Assembly (NCBI GenBank): GCA_965199185.1
Contig: CBDAQW010000012.1
Location: forward strand, 45,648-109,647
Origin: Endozoicomonas sp965199185
Lineage (GTDB): Bacteria > Pseudomonadota > Gammaproteobacteria > Pseudomonadales > Endozoicomonadaceae
Reading direction: 5' to 3'
DNA: 64,000 nt
Below, piece after piece: positions 9,313-17,692 of this stretch. Made by a program: the position numbers and the translations under genes. The notes under the pieces were generated by a model that searched no databases, was not told the DNA's origin, and worked only from the letters and a program-made list of their open reading frames with translations. Positions within the stretch are counted from its first letter, which is position 1; each line of letters starts with the position of its first letter.

Positions 9313-9476
9313 CCTAAATTAATCAGTTGAAATCTGAATATCCGCTAAAAGCCTTGCGGCAGTTGATGTTTAGCGTTTTAGCCTACTCACCCTATGGGTG
9401 AAGACTGAAGTCTGATATAACCTTACTGCCACATAGGGTTTAGCCAATTCACAAAAGCTCAACTGATTAATTTAGG
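9313..9476. mobile_element. 164-bp MITE-like element with 18-bp terminal inverted repeats
   Basis: The ends are perfect 18-bp inverted repeats: CCTAAATTAATCAGTTGA at 9313-9330 and its exact complement at 9459-9476. The five bases GTGAA lie directly outside both ends (9308-9312 and 9477-9481), which is the signature of a target-site duplication. The interior has no coding frame and holds further short inverted stretches. It is therefore a non-autonomous transposable element mobilised by an unseen transposase. It sits between the terminator of the 668-residue gene and the end of msrC. I saw no second copy in this window by eye. Confidence 0.8.
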
Positions 9477-9518
9477 GTGAAAGAATCGAAAAACAACAGT
9501 TGTATTTTTATAAACCAA

Positions 9519-10019
9519 TTAATAGCCAAACTGTGAAAAGTTGATTTTAGCTATTACTGTATTGACCAACGCTTCCATCCCAAATTGATCTTCCACATCA
9601 AACCGTGATTGGACAGGACTATCTATATCTAAAACAGCAACCACATCGCCATCCACCACAACAGGCACAACCAGCTCACTGCGACTATCTGCATCACAGG
9701 CAATATGACCAGCAAAAGTATCGACATCATCAACAACCTGGGTTGTCTTTTCCACCACAGCCGTTCCGCAGACACCACGCCCTATCGGAATCTGAACACA
9801 GGCAGGCTTACCCTGAAACGGTCCAAGCACCAGCCTGTCACCACGAAGAATATAAAAACCAACCCAGTTAAGGTCTGTCATACTGGCATTCAGCAAGCTG
9901 GAAATATTAGCAAGATTGGCCAGCGCATCATCTTCACCTGATATGAGTGCAGCAGCCTGTTTATTCAGTAATTGATAGAAGGCTTTTTTTTCTGCGGGAA
10001 AATCTGTAACTTCAAACAT
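9519..10019 (-). CDS. msrC: Free methionine-(R)-sulfoxide reductase (GAF domain)
   Basis: About 166 residues forming a single GAF domain. It reduces free methionine-R-sulfoxide in the cytosol using thioredoxin-type electrons. It closely resembles E. coli YebR/MsrC: LNWVGFYILRGDRLVLGPFQ, then ACVQIPIGRGVCGTAV with the active-site cysteines, then GHIACDADSRSELVVPVV with the third cysteine and VLDIDSP. Start chosen at the ATG at 10019, nine bases after AGG; a GTG three codons upstream is possible. It is a single gene, followed upstream by the unrelated radical SAM gene. Function is known for the family, and all three cysteines used by the enzyme are present here. Confidence 0.92.
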   Translation of the reverse strand: MFEVTDFPAEKKAFYQLLNKQAAALISGEDDALANLANISSLLNASMTDLNWVGFYILRGDRLVLGPFQGKPACVQIPIGRGVCGTAVVEKTTQVVDDVDTFAGHIACDADSRSELVVPVVVDGDVVAVLDIDSPVQSRFDVEDQFGMEALVNTVIAKINFSQFGY

Positions 10020-10099
10020 CCTGAGCACCTGTTTTCAACTCTATTATCAAAATCACGGTCGAACGAGTGTATCAGCCTTTTGCGGAAATCGTACAATAT

Positions 10100-11167
10100 T
10101 CAGGCGTAATAATTAAATCTTTGCAGTTGATAACCGACAACTTTTGCAGGAATGCAGCACCTTAACTGCAACGTCCACTCATTGACTTCTTCCATAGCTC
10201 TCGCATCCGATAACCCGTGATACGACAAAGGCGACAGATAGATAATATCCTGCCTTGTTAAGGGTAATGTCTTCAGATACTCAAGTGTCGATTTTATATT
10301 CAACGCCACCTCTGTACGCTCTACTGTACCCGTGAGCAGAGTAAGACTGACTTTAATGCTGGCAGATTTTGCCGCAACAATCGCAGCGGTCACTTTATCA
10401 AGACAACCCGATTTCCCAAGAGAAGCTCTGAGCTTTGACCAGCCTGTTTCAAGACCGATAACTATTTGAGACAAGCCCGCTTTATTGAGCTGCTTCCAGT
10501 CTTCCTGAGTTCTTGGCGCACTGAAATCCGGATCAGAAAAAGTCGCTACACCACGTTTCAATATACCGGTTTGCTCCCCAATCAAATGAAGGCAATTCAT
10601 TAAACGACGCTGGGACAATGCCATCGCATTAGCTGAACCCAGAAACACCCCTTGTCGTTGATACATGGCATCGCCAAACAGAGTCTTAACGCCATCAACA
10701 TGCCGTTGCAATTGCTCTTGATTGAGAACGGAATAGGGCTTGTCTTTATAGAAAGCACAAAAGGTGCATCGGCGATTAGGGCAGCCACGGGCTGGCTGAA
10801 TAACCAGATCTCCGTATCGATCGGGTGGAAGAATGGACACAGGCTCAGGATAAACGTCCAGATATATCTGTTTTACCTGACGATAATAATCCAGCGTATG
10901 ACGACGGCCTCTCTGCACAATCGGCTCATGCGAATCCAGCGACTGCAGCCACTCAAAAGCCTGCAAGTAAACTTGTTCTGCCTGATCATCCGTAAGGGGT
11001 TCCCCTGTTGCTCCCCGGACAACTCGCCCATCCATGCATCGTCGATAGAACTCAGAACCAAGCCGAAAAGTACTCCATCGCCCAGCCATATCGAGACGAA
11101 GACTAACTCCAAGAACATCATCTTCGATCTTGCAACCAGCTTCCATGAGCCTGAGACTCATCACCAT
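10100..11167 (-). CDS. Radical SAM protein of unknown substrate
   Basis: 355 residues. The cluster-binding motif is at Cys129, Cys134 and Cys137 (RGCPNRRCTFCAFY), a C-x4-C-x2-C arrangement found in a subgroup of radical SAM proteins instead of the classical C-x3-C-x2-C. Downstream lie GSANAMALS and VIGLETGWSKLR, which match the conserved strands that hold S-adenosylmethionine. The first 120 residues form a separate N-terminal region without cysteine motifs. It should cleave SAM to a 5'-deoxyadenosyl radical; the substrate cannot be read from the sequence and neighbours do not help. The ATG at 11167 lacks a strong ribosome site, so the start could be a few codons off. Confidence 0.8.
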   Translation of the reverse strand: MVMSLRLMEAGCKIEDDVLGVSLRLDMAGRWSTFRLGSEFYRRCMDGRVVRGATGEPLTDDQAEQVYLQAFEWLQSLDSHEPIVQRGRRHTLDYYRQVKQIYLDVYPEPVSILPPDRYGDLVIQPARGCPNRRCTFCAFYKDKPYSVLNQEQLQRHVDGVKTLFGDAMYQRQGVFLGSANAMALSQRRLMNCLHLIGEQTGILKRGVATFSDPDFSAPRTQEDWKQLNKAGLSQIVIGLETGWSKLRASLGKSGCLDKVTAAIVAAKSASIKVSLTLLTGTVERTEVALNIKSTLEYLKTLPLTRQDIIYLSPLSYHGLSDARAMEEVNEWTLQLRCCIPAKVVGYQLQRFNYYA

Positions 11168-11413
11168 AACAGCACCGATTTAAAACGTCAGAATAACACG
11201 GCGATCTTGAATAAACAGTTCGGATATTTTTCAAACAGATCACCATACGACGATAGGCGTTTAATCCAAAAGACACATGACAGTGCAGAAATCACCCTTA
11301 AAAAGACTTTTATATCAGGCAGATAAGCCAAACACTGATCTGAATCATTCACTCTTGAAAACACTTTTTATTAGAGTGCCTATGTCTAATAGATACTATG
11401 ATAAGGAGGTTTT

Positions 11414-12979
11414 ATGAGTACGACACAGGCTACACCCATGCCCAAAAGCCAATCTAAATTAATGGATCGTTTCCTCAACGGCATCGAAAAAGCAGGCAAT
11501 AAACTACCCGACCCGACCCTGCTATTCTTTTATGCTCTACTTCTTATCTGGGTGCTATCCGCACTTTTTGCCCAGATTGATCTTAATATGGTGCACCCGG
11601 CCACAGGTGCCAAGATTACTGTCAACAACCTGATGACCGGCGATAAGCTGACTAATTTCCTGGCCAGTATGGTGAAAAACTTTACTGGATTTGCCCCCTT
11701 GGGCATCGTACTCGTTGCCATGCTGGGCGTCGGTGTTGCAGAGCAATCAGGCTTTATCAACACAGGTCTGAAGAAAATGCTGAAGGTCACTCCAGTCAAA
11801 CTCTTAACGCCCATGCTGATTCTGGTATCTATTGTTAGCCACACAGCTGCAGATGCGGGTTATGTACTGGTTATTCCTCTGGGCGGTATTATTTTCCACG
11901 CTGCCGGTCGTCATCCACTGGCCGGTATCGCTGCTGCGTTTGCTGGCGTATCCGGAGGTTTTTCGGCCAACTTTATTCCTTCTGGTATTGATCCACTGTT
12001 GCAGGGTTTCACTCAGTCTGCTGCGCATATTCTGGATACCGGTTTCCAGATGAATCCATTGGCTAACATCTTCTTTACTGGTGCTTCCAGCATCATTGTT
12101 GTGGCTATCGGCTGGTATGTGACCGACAGAATCATTGAGCCTCGTCTGAATGCCTCCAAACCATTGGATGAGGATATTGAGGAGGCAGAAGACATGGGCT
12201 CTTTCACAGCTCAGGAAAGCAAAGCCTTCTCCGCAGCAAGCTTTGCCATGCTGGCAGGCATTGCTCTGCTGTTTGCTGCCGCCTATCCAGAGACTTCACC
12301 ATTGCGCTCACCAGAGGGCGACATCACCGCATTTTCTGCGCCTATTATGCAGTCTATTGTGCCGTTTATTTTCATCTTGTTTATTATTCCGGGTATTGTT
12401 TACGGTAAAATGTCCGGTACTTTCAAAAACTCTAAAGATATTGTTGCGGCCATGAATGGCACCATGTCGACCATGGGGTCTTATCTGGTGATGTCTTTCT
12501 TCTGTGCACAATTCCTCTGGGCATTCGCTCAATCTAATCTAGGTACCGTTCTGGCTCTCAGTGGTGCTGAAGTACTTCAGGCTCTGAATTTGCCCGGTCA
12601 GATCACCATTGTGGGTATGATTCTGCTGACAGCCGTGGTTAACCTGGTCGTTGGTTCTGCCTCTGCTAAGTGGGCACTGATTGGTCCGGTTCTGGTCCCT
12701 ATGTTAATGGCTGTCGGCATCTCTCCGGAACTGTCTCAGGCGGCTTATCGTGTCGGTGACTCGGTTTCTAACATCATCTCTCCGCTGATGGTGTTCTTCC
12801 CACTGGTGGTGGTTTATTGCCAGCGCTATGTGAAAGATACCGGTATTGGCTCTCTCTCTTCCATGATGATGCCTTACTCCATCTCTCTGCTGATTGGCTG
12901 GACTCTATTCCTGCTGGCTTACTGGGCCTTAGGGCTACCTCTGGGCATTCAGGCTTCTTATGTCTATCCAGCCATGTAA
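11414..12979 (+). CDS. AbgT family transporter
   Basis: 521 residues with many hydrophobic helices. The sequence matches the AbgT family: the N-terminal GNKLPDPTLLFFYALLLIW, the loop HTAADAGYVLVIPLGG, the re-entrant segment SGGFSANFIPSGIDPLLQGF and the C-terminal SASAKWALIGPVLVPMLM. Characterised members import p-aminobenzoyl-glutamate (AbgT) or export p-aminobenzoate and sulfonamides (YdaH, MtrF) using ion gradients; the sequence alone does not decide which. The start has an excellent AAGGAGG, and a terminator follows 35 bases after the stop. There is no abgAB peptidase pair beside it, which slightly favours the efflux type. Confidence 0.9.
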   Translation: MSTTQATPMPKSQSKLMDRFLNGIEKAGNKLPDPTLLFFYALLLIWVLSALFAQIDLNMVHPATGAKITVNNLMTGDKLTNFLASMVKNFTGFAPLGIVLVAMLGVGVAEQSGFINTGLKKMLKVTPVKLLTPMLILVSIVSHTAADAGYVLVIPLGGIIFHAAGRHPLAGIAAAFAGVSGGFSANFIPSGIDPLLQGFTQSAAHILDTGFQMNPLANIFFTGASSIIVVAIGWYVTDRIIEPRLNASKPLDEDIEEAEDMGSFTAQESKAFSAASFAMLAGIALLFAAAYPETSPLRSPEGDITAFSAPIMQSIVPFIFILFIIPGIVYGKMSGTFKNSKDIVAAMNGTMSTMGSYLVMSFFCAQFLWAFAQSNLGTVLALSGAEVLQALNLPGQITIVGMILLTAVVNLVVGSASAKWALIGPVLVPMLMAVGISPELSQAAYRVGDSVSNIISPLMVFFPLVVVYCQRYVKDTGIGSLSSMMMPYSISLLIGWTLFLLAYWALGLPLGIQASYVYPAM

Positions 12980-13013
12980 AGATACTTATCTGAACCAATA
13001 ATGGACTATCTGA

Positions 13014-13044
13014 AGAAAAGGGGCTTTTGCTCCTTTTCTTTTTT
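13014..13044 (+). terminator. Rho-independent terminator after the AbgT gene
   Basis: A stem of about eleven base pairs (AGAAAAGGGGC with GCTCCTTTTCTT, one mismatch) around a TTTT loop runs into a T tract at 13039-13044. Confidence 0.75.
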
Positions 13045-13141
13045 CTGACCTTCGCGTCAGCAGCCATGTCGAACAGCGTCTATCCTTAAGCCTGCTAATG
13101 TTAATGACAAATTTCAGGACTTACAGAATTAAAGGCAGCGT

Positions 13142-13342
13142 ATGTTCAATCTGGCAAAACTTATTCAGAATATAACTCCTGCGGGATGGGCAGTTATGGC
13201 ACTGTGCCTGCTTGTATGGATTGCTCTTATCCACATCTTCGGAAAGATGACCGAAAAACGTTGGGGAGATCGGGAATCCGGTGCCCTGGTGGGTTTTTTT
13301 GTGCCCGGCCTTGTATTTATCGCCCTTCTTTATTGGATATAA
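13142..13342 (+). CDS. Small two-helix membrane protein, unknown
   Basis: 66 residues with two hydrophobic segments (about 14-34 and 47-65) separated by a charged loop, FGKMTEKRWGDRES. It is probably an inner-membrane protein. The frame is clean and a weak AAGG lies upstream of the ATG. I do not recognise it. It stands between the AbgT terminator and the convergent symporter remnant. Longer overlapping frames on the other strand have no ribosome site and an unlikely composition. Confidence 0.5.
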   Translation: MFNLAKLIQNITPAGWAVMALCLLVWIALIHIFGKMTEKRWGDRESGALVGFFVPGLVFIALLYWI

Positions 13343-13441
13343 GCATCTATCAGGCACTCCCCAAGGAATGGGGCATCAGCAGCACCTCATAAGAAAAGCA
13401 CCTATCTATCACACTTAAAAACCCATCTAACGCTCCAAAAA

Positions 13442-13741
13442 TCAAGCGATCAATAACCAGCCTCCAAGCCGGAAAGAAAGCAGCGCGTAGGGTATCAATA
13501 TCATTCGGTTCGATGCCGCCAGCACTTCCAGATCGCCAGAACCACCTCGGTTTGCCATACAAAGTCCGACAGTAATGGCTGATTCGACCATATAAAAGCC
13601 AAACAGCCGGCCTCCCAGGGCAGCACCCAAAATAGCACCAATAACGATCATCTCTGCGATGCGCATATTGGCGAAACTAATATCGCCCGGTCTCTTACCA
13701 GCCATCAATACCAGACCATAGCTACCAATCCCTCTTGCCCA
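13442..13741 (-). pseudogene. C-terminal remnant of a 2-hydroxycarboxylate (citrate/malate) sodium symporter
   Basis: About 99 codons are open and read like the last third of the CitS/MaeN-type 2HCT family: a GxGSYGLVLMAGK stretch, then MIVIGAILGAALGGRLFGF, then GLCMANRGGSGDLEVLAASN, the C-terminal hallmark of that family. The upstream two-thirds are missing because the gltP-like gene begins immediately there (its stop is at 13742-13744), and the last family segment is also cut short by a TGA. It has no start codon of its own. I read it as a decayed gene left after a deletion that fused its site to the neighbouring symporter. Family assignment is from memory of the motif. Confidence 0.6.
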
Positions 13742-15046
13742 TTAACGAATATGATGAAAATCAATGATTTCTTCTTTCAGCCCTGCCGCCGGATCATTGA
13801 ATACTTCCCAGTTAAGGGCCCCTTCGGAATTAGCCACGATACAAGTCACCGCCGAATCACCGGTGACATTTACAGCGGTTCTAATCATATCCAGCAATCG
13901 GTCTACCCCCATAAGCAACGCAACACCTTCGACCGGCAGCCCGACTTGCTGTAACACCATCGCCAGCATAATCATGCCGACCCCGGGCACACCGGCTGTA
14001 CCGATGGAAGCCAGGGTTGCGGTGAGAATTACCATCAGATAATCACTCAACCCCAGCTCGATACTGAATGCCTGAGAAATAAACACCGTAGCAACCCCTT
14101 GCATAATGGCGGTACCATCCATGTTGATGGTGCTGCCCAGAGGGATGGTAAACGATGCTACCCGGTTAGAAACACCAAAACGATGTGTGGCAGTTTCCAT
14201 AGTAACCGGAATAGTGGCATTACTCGATGCAGTGCTAAAAGCAAACAATACTGCATCTTCCATTTTCCGCAGAAACCCTAGCGGACTCAGCCCCGTAAAC
14301 AGCTTCAACAAGGTGCAATAAGTCACTACCACATGTAACAACAGAACAAATATAAGCAAGAAAAAGTATTTAATCAGACTAGCAATGGCTGACAGTTCAA
14401 TAGTAGTAAACAGCTTCGCCATCAGACAGAACACACCATAGGGAGCGATATTCATGAGCAGGGCGACCAGCTTCATCATGACTGCGTTCATGGATTCAAA
14501 GATTCGAGCTATACGCTCTCCCGGCTCTCCCGCTGCTGCTATGGATATTCCAAACAAAAGTGCAAAAACAATAATCTGCAGAGTATTGCCTTCTGCCAGA
14601 GCTTCTATCGGATTACTTGGAAACAGGTGAATCAGCACTTCACTGAGAGCTGGCGCTTCCTTGGCTGAAAATGCGTTGGCTCCCTCCAGATTTGCACCTT
14701 CCCCAGGCTCTACCAATATGGCGGCAATAATAGCCAGAGTAATGGCAATGGCGGTGGTCGCCACATACAGAACTATGGTCTTCCCCCCTACTCTGCCAAT
14801 GGTACTGGCATCACTGAGAGAACAGGTGCCACAAACAATTGAAGTAAATATCAGCGGCACTACCAGCATCTTCAGGGAGGATATGAATATCTGCCCAATA
14901 ACATGGAACACCCCATCAACAATGTAACTGGTGACAAACGTACTTTCCGGGATAAGGGTTCTAATAAAAATACCGGCACCGAGACCAGCCAACATGCCAA
15001 TAAGTACTTGAGTAGTTAGGGAAAACTCATTCCAACGCTTGATCAT
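13742..15046 (-). CDS. Dicarboxylate/amino-acid:cation symporter (GltP/DctA family)
   Basis: 434 residues of the DAACS family, which imports glutamate, aspartate or C4-dicarboxylates with H+ or Na+ in trimeric inner-membrane carriers. Visible motifs are the serine-rich hairpin FSTASSNATIPVTME, the substrate and ion site GSTINMDGTAIMQG, the second hairpin SIGTAGVPGVGMI and VDRLLDMIRTAVNVTGDSA in the last helix. The C-terminus is acidic. The exact substrate cannot be told; an Arg in the last helix (MIRT) is the position that usually binds the side-chain carboxylate in acidic amino-acid and dicarboxylate carriers. The start at 15046 is an ATG with a weak upstream CAGG. It directly abuts the symporter remnant. 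Confidence 0.88.
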   Translation of the reverse strand: MIKRWNEFSLTTQVLIGMLAGLGAGIFIRTLIPESTFVTSYIVDGVFHVIGQIFISSLKMLVVPLIFTSIVCGTCSLSDASTIGRVGGKTIVLYVATTAIAITLAIIAAILVEPGEGANLEGANAFSAKEAPALSEVLIHLFPSNPIEALAEGNTLQIIVFALLFGISIAAAGEPGERIARIFESMNAVMMKLVALLMNIAPYGVFCLMAKLFTTIELSAIASLIKYFFLLIFVLLLHVVVTYCTLLKLFTGLSPLGFLRKMEDAVLFAFSTASSNATIPVTMETATHRFGVSNRVASFTIPLGSTINMDGTAIMQGVATVFISQAFSIELGLSDYLMVILTATLASIGTAGVPGVGMIMLAMVLQQVGLPVEGVALLMGVDRLLDMIRTAVNVTGDSAVTCIVANSEGALNWEVFNDPAAGLKEEIIDFHHIR

Positions 15047-15271
15047 TGATATAGCCTGACAAAATAGGAAGCACAGCAGAAAACAGGGGAGAACGAAAAG
15101 AAAGCCTGTAAGAATGAAAAAGGCCTCTTAAGAGTAGCTGAGATTGTCTGATTTACCCAAATAGAGATAGCCACCCTGAAAACAAAGCATGAACCAACTG
15201 TTCCGGCAAAACTCACTATAACTAACTAGAATACTATTAACTAACCTCTAATAAACAAGGAAGGAAACACT

Positions 15272-16102
15272 ATGCCAGGACTTGATAAAGCACCATCCAT
15301 CGACTTACAGACTCTGGCAGCGCAGGTCAGCCAGCTTAAAGAAGATGGCCTTGGAGACGAAAGCCTGAAAATAAAGACCAAAGATGGAAAGCTGGAGGTC
15401 ACCGCCAGTAAAAAGCATGCTAATGCATTTGGCCGAAAAATAAGGCGTCTTCTTAGCTCTGCGTTACCTGGAGTACGCAGTCAGCGAAAGAATGATAAGC
15501 AGACTGCATTGAACACACTGGCCAACACACTGAATGACAGCACCATATTAGGCTTCAGCGGAAAAATTAGCGTAGCGGATGCACACAGCATACTACAAAA
15601 GGCCCTTGAGCAAACCAATGAAAGACATCATTCAAACACAACACCGTCACCACAAAACATTGACTTTAGTGCAGAAGAAACCACAGAAGACATTTATTCA
15701 GAAATTGGCGATGTTCCAGCTAAAGCAGATGCCCACTCCCTAAGGCAAAAAACGCCTACCGAGGATTTCCCACCACCGCCTGATAGTTGGCTGACTGATG
15801 AGTCAGGTACTCAGAAAAAATCTGCAGAAGAAATTGATTCTCTTTATGCAAAGGTCGATTTCAGCAAAAAAAGACCTAAATCATCAGGATCTGAAACTGT
15901 CAATCTCTCCCCATCTGCGCAGGCGGTCAAACCAAAAGTGGCTCCCAAACCATCCAAAAGAACTCAGAGATCAGCTACAACGGATGACAATTTCAAGTTC
16001 CCTCCACCACCACCTGAAGCACAGGCGGGAAAACCAGCAGTGGCTCCCAAACCCAAACCACAGATACCACCCAAGCCGTCTAGTCTTAAGAAGCCAGACT
16101 GA
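15272..16102 (+). CDS. Proline-rich protein with EVH1-, SH2- and SH3-type ligand motifs; candidate host-cell effector
   Basis: 276 residues, no signal peptide and no membrane segment. Residues 1-115 are helical and basic (FGRKIRRLLSS near 53). The rest looks disordered and carries short motifs used by eukaryotic signalling domains: EDIYSEIGD with Tyr142 and SLYAKVDF with Tyr192, close to EPIYA-like tyrosine motifs of bacterial effectors; EDFPPPPDSW at 164-173 and FKFPPPPPEA at 241-250, which fit the FPPPP ligand of Ena/VASP EVH1 domains (as in ActA); and VAPKPSKR plus VAPKPKPQIPPKPS at 223-230 and 257-270, PxxP SH3-type sites. A segment around VAPKP is duplicated. A strong AAGGAAGG precedes the ATG and a terminator follows. 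The role as a translocated effector is inference from these motifs. Confidence 0.85.
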   Translation: MPGLDKAPSIDLQTLAAQVSQLKEDGLGDESLKIKTKDGKLEVTASKKHANAFGRKIRRLLSSALPGVRSQRKNDKQTALNTLANTLNDSTILGFSGKISVADAHSILQKALEQTNERHHSNTTPSPQNIDFSAEETTEDIYSEIGDVPAKADAHSLRQKTPTEDFPPPPDSWLTDESGTQKKSAEEIDSLYAKVDFSKKRPKSSGSETVNLSPSAQAVKPKVAPKPSKRTQRSATTDDNFKFPPPPPEAQAGKPAVAPKPKPQIPPKPSSLKKPD

Positions 16103-16174
16103 CACCTTCCCGGGCGTCAGATGCAAGAGTGGAAATAGCGTTTCCATCAATTAGAACGCTTCAATACACCACTT

Positions 16175-16212
16175 AAAGCAGCCTTCCATTATTAATGAAC
16201 GGCTGCTTTTTT
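16175..16212 (+). terminator. Rho-independent terminator after the proline-rich effector candidate
   Basis: Nine-base-pair stem AAAGCAGCC / GGCTGCTTT with a 17-base loop, followed by a run of six T residues (16207-16212). It makes the 15272 gene monocistronic. Confidence 0.85.
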
Positions 16213-16330
16213 ATGCTCAAATATTGTATGCATGCCAGTAATATAGAATCCACAAGCGAGACTCTGGCACAATAGCCATTTTCACTTTACACCAATCGAG
16301 AGCAACACTATTAAAAACTACCAACTTCAA

Positions 16331-17689
16331 TTGCCTGACGGGAATGATCTCTATACGGAACTGCGCCTGCAGGAAAACACCCGACAGATCATCCAGCTGT
16401 TAAACGGTGATGTCACCACGAACAACCGTGAACGTGTCAGCGGCAGTTCTGCCCGGGTCTGTCAGCATGGACAGTGGGGATTTGCATCTACACCGCATAT
16501 AAACAAACAAGCTATTGCTAAAGTGCTAACAGAAGCTCGTCAAAATGCAGAGTTTCTGGCAAAACGTCAGGGCGACACCCGCCATCAACTACCCTTATCC
16601 AGCTTCAGCCGCAGCGATGATCTGTCATCCAGTCAGCCTGCACCATCTTTGAAAGAACAGATGCAGTTCTTGCAGACACTGGATCAGTACATTATTGAAC
16701 ATTGCCCTGACCTGAAATCACGGGTTCTGCGTTTGCATCTGGAAGACATTGAAAAACGTCTGGTGACGTCTTCAGGTTCTAGTGGCTACAGCCTGATTCC
16801 CCGAACACTGTTGTATATTACCCTGACCATCAATAATCAGGATGACGAGCCGGTAGATCTCACTCATGTTTACAGCAATCGTGGGCAGTATCAGGATAAC
16901 CTCATCAATCCGGACCAGCTTTACGCAGACATCGACGCGCTGTATCAGCACTTGCTGAGTAAAAAGGACGCCGTACCCGCCAAGGCGGGTCTGAAAGAAG
17001 TCATTCTGGATTCTGAACTCACCGGCATGCTGGCTCATGAAGCCATTGGACATCCGACAGAAGCCGATCTGGTACTGGGCGGTTCTGTTACCGCGGGATT
17101 ACTCAATCAACAAGTCGCCAGCCCACTGATTAATATGGCCGATCTGGCTCACAGTCATAACGGCAAGCTGTTACCGGTACCGGTTTTTATTGATGATGAG
17201 GGTGCAGAAGCCAAAGATCGCCAGCTAATCGAAAACGGCATTTTAAAAGGGTTTATGACGAATCGTCATACTGCCTCTGAATTGAGCATGGATGTTACCG
17301 GCAACGCCAGAGCTTTCAAGTTCTACGATGAACCGCTGATCCGCATGCGCAATACCGCTATTCTGCCAGGCAAAGACAAACTGGAAAAAATGATCGCTTC
17401 CATAAACGACGGATACTACCTGATAAAAACCAGCAACGGTGAAGCAGATACCACCTCTGAGTTTATGTTCGGTATCACACTCGGCTATGAAATCAAGAAT
17501 GGTAAACTGGGTCGGGCTATTCAGGACACCACTATTTCTGGCATTGCTTTTGACGTATTGAAGTCAGTCAGCATGGTCTCCGACGAACTGCATTGGGAAT
17601 GCTCTGGCTATTGCGGCAAAAAACAGGCAATACCAGTGAGCTGTGGTGGCCCCGCCATCAAGTGCACTATTAACATTGGTGGGGAGTAA
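16331..17689 (+). CDS. tldD: TldD-type zinc metalloprotease
   Basis: About 452 residues of the TldD/PmbA (U62) family. The catalytic signature HEAIGH is at about 236-241, the HExxxH motif that binds zinc in TldD. TldD works as a heterodimer with TldE and degrades unfolded peptides or trims peptide precursors; here the partner follows three bases downstream. The start is uncertain: the first in-frame listed start is a TTG at 16331 without a clear ribosome site, and the frame stays open further upstream, including an ATT at 16310 behind GAGAG. The protein is slightly shorter than E. coli TldD (about 480) and diverges from it after the motif (HPTEADL), so it may be a second, paralogous pair. I use the symbol for the family. 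Confidence 0.8.
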   Translation: MPDGNDLYTELRLQENTRQIIQLLNGDVTTNNRERVSGSSARVCQHGQWGFASTPHINKQAIAKVLTEARQNAEFLAKRQGDTRHQLPLSSFSRSDDLSSSQPAPSLKEQMQFLQTLDQYIIEHCPDLKSRVLRLHLEDIEKRLVTSSGSSGYSLIPRTLLYITLTINNQDDEPVDLTHVYSNRGQYQDNLINPDQLYADIDALYQHLLSKKDAVPAKAGLKEVILDSELTGMLAHEAIGHPTEADLVLGGSVTAGLLNQQVASPLINMADLAHSHNGKLLPVPVFIDDEGAEAKDRQLIENGILKGFMTNRHTASELSMDVTGNARAFKFYDEPLIRMRNTAILPGKDKLEKMIASINDGYYLIKTSNGEADTTSEFMFGITLGYEIKNGKLGRAIQDTTISGIAFDVLKSVSMVSDELHWECSGYCGKKQAIPVSCGGPAIKCTINIGGE

Positions 17690-17692
17690 CTC

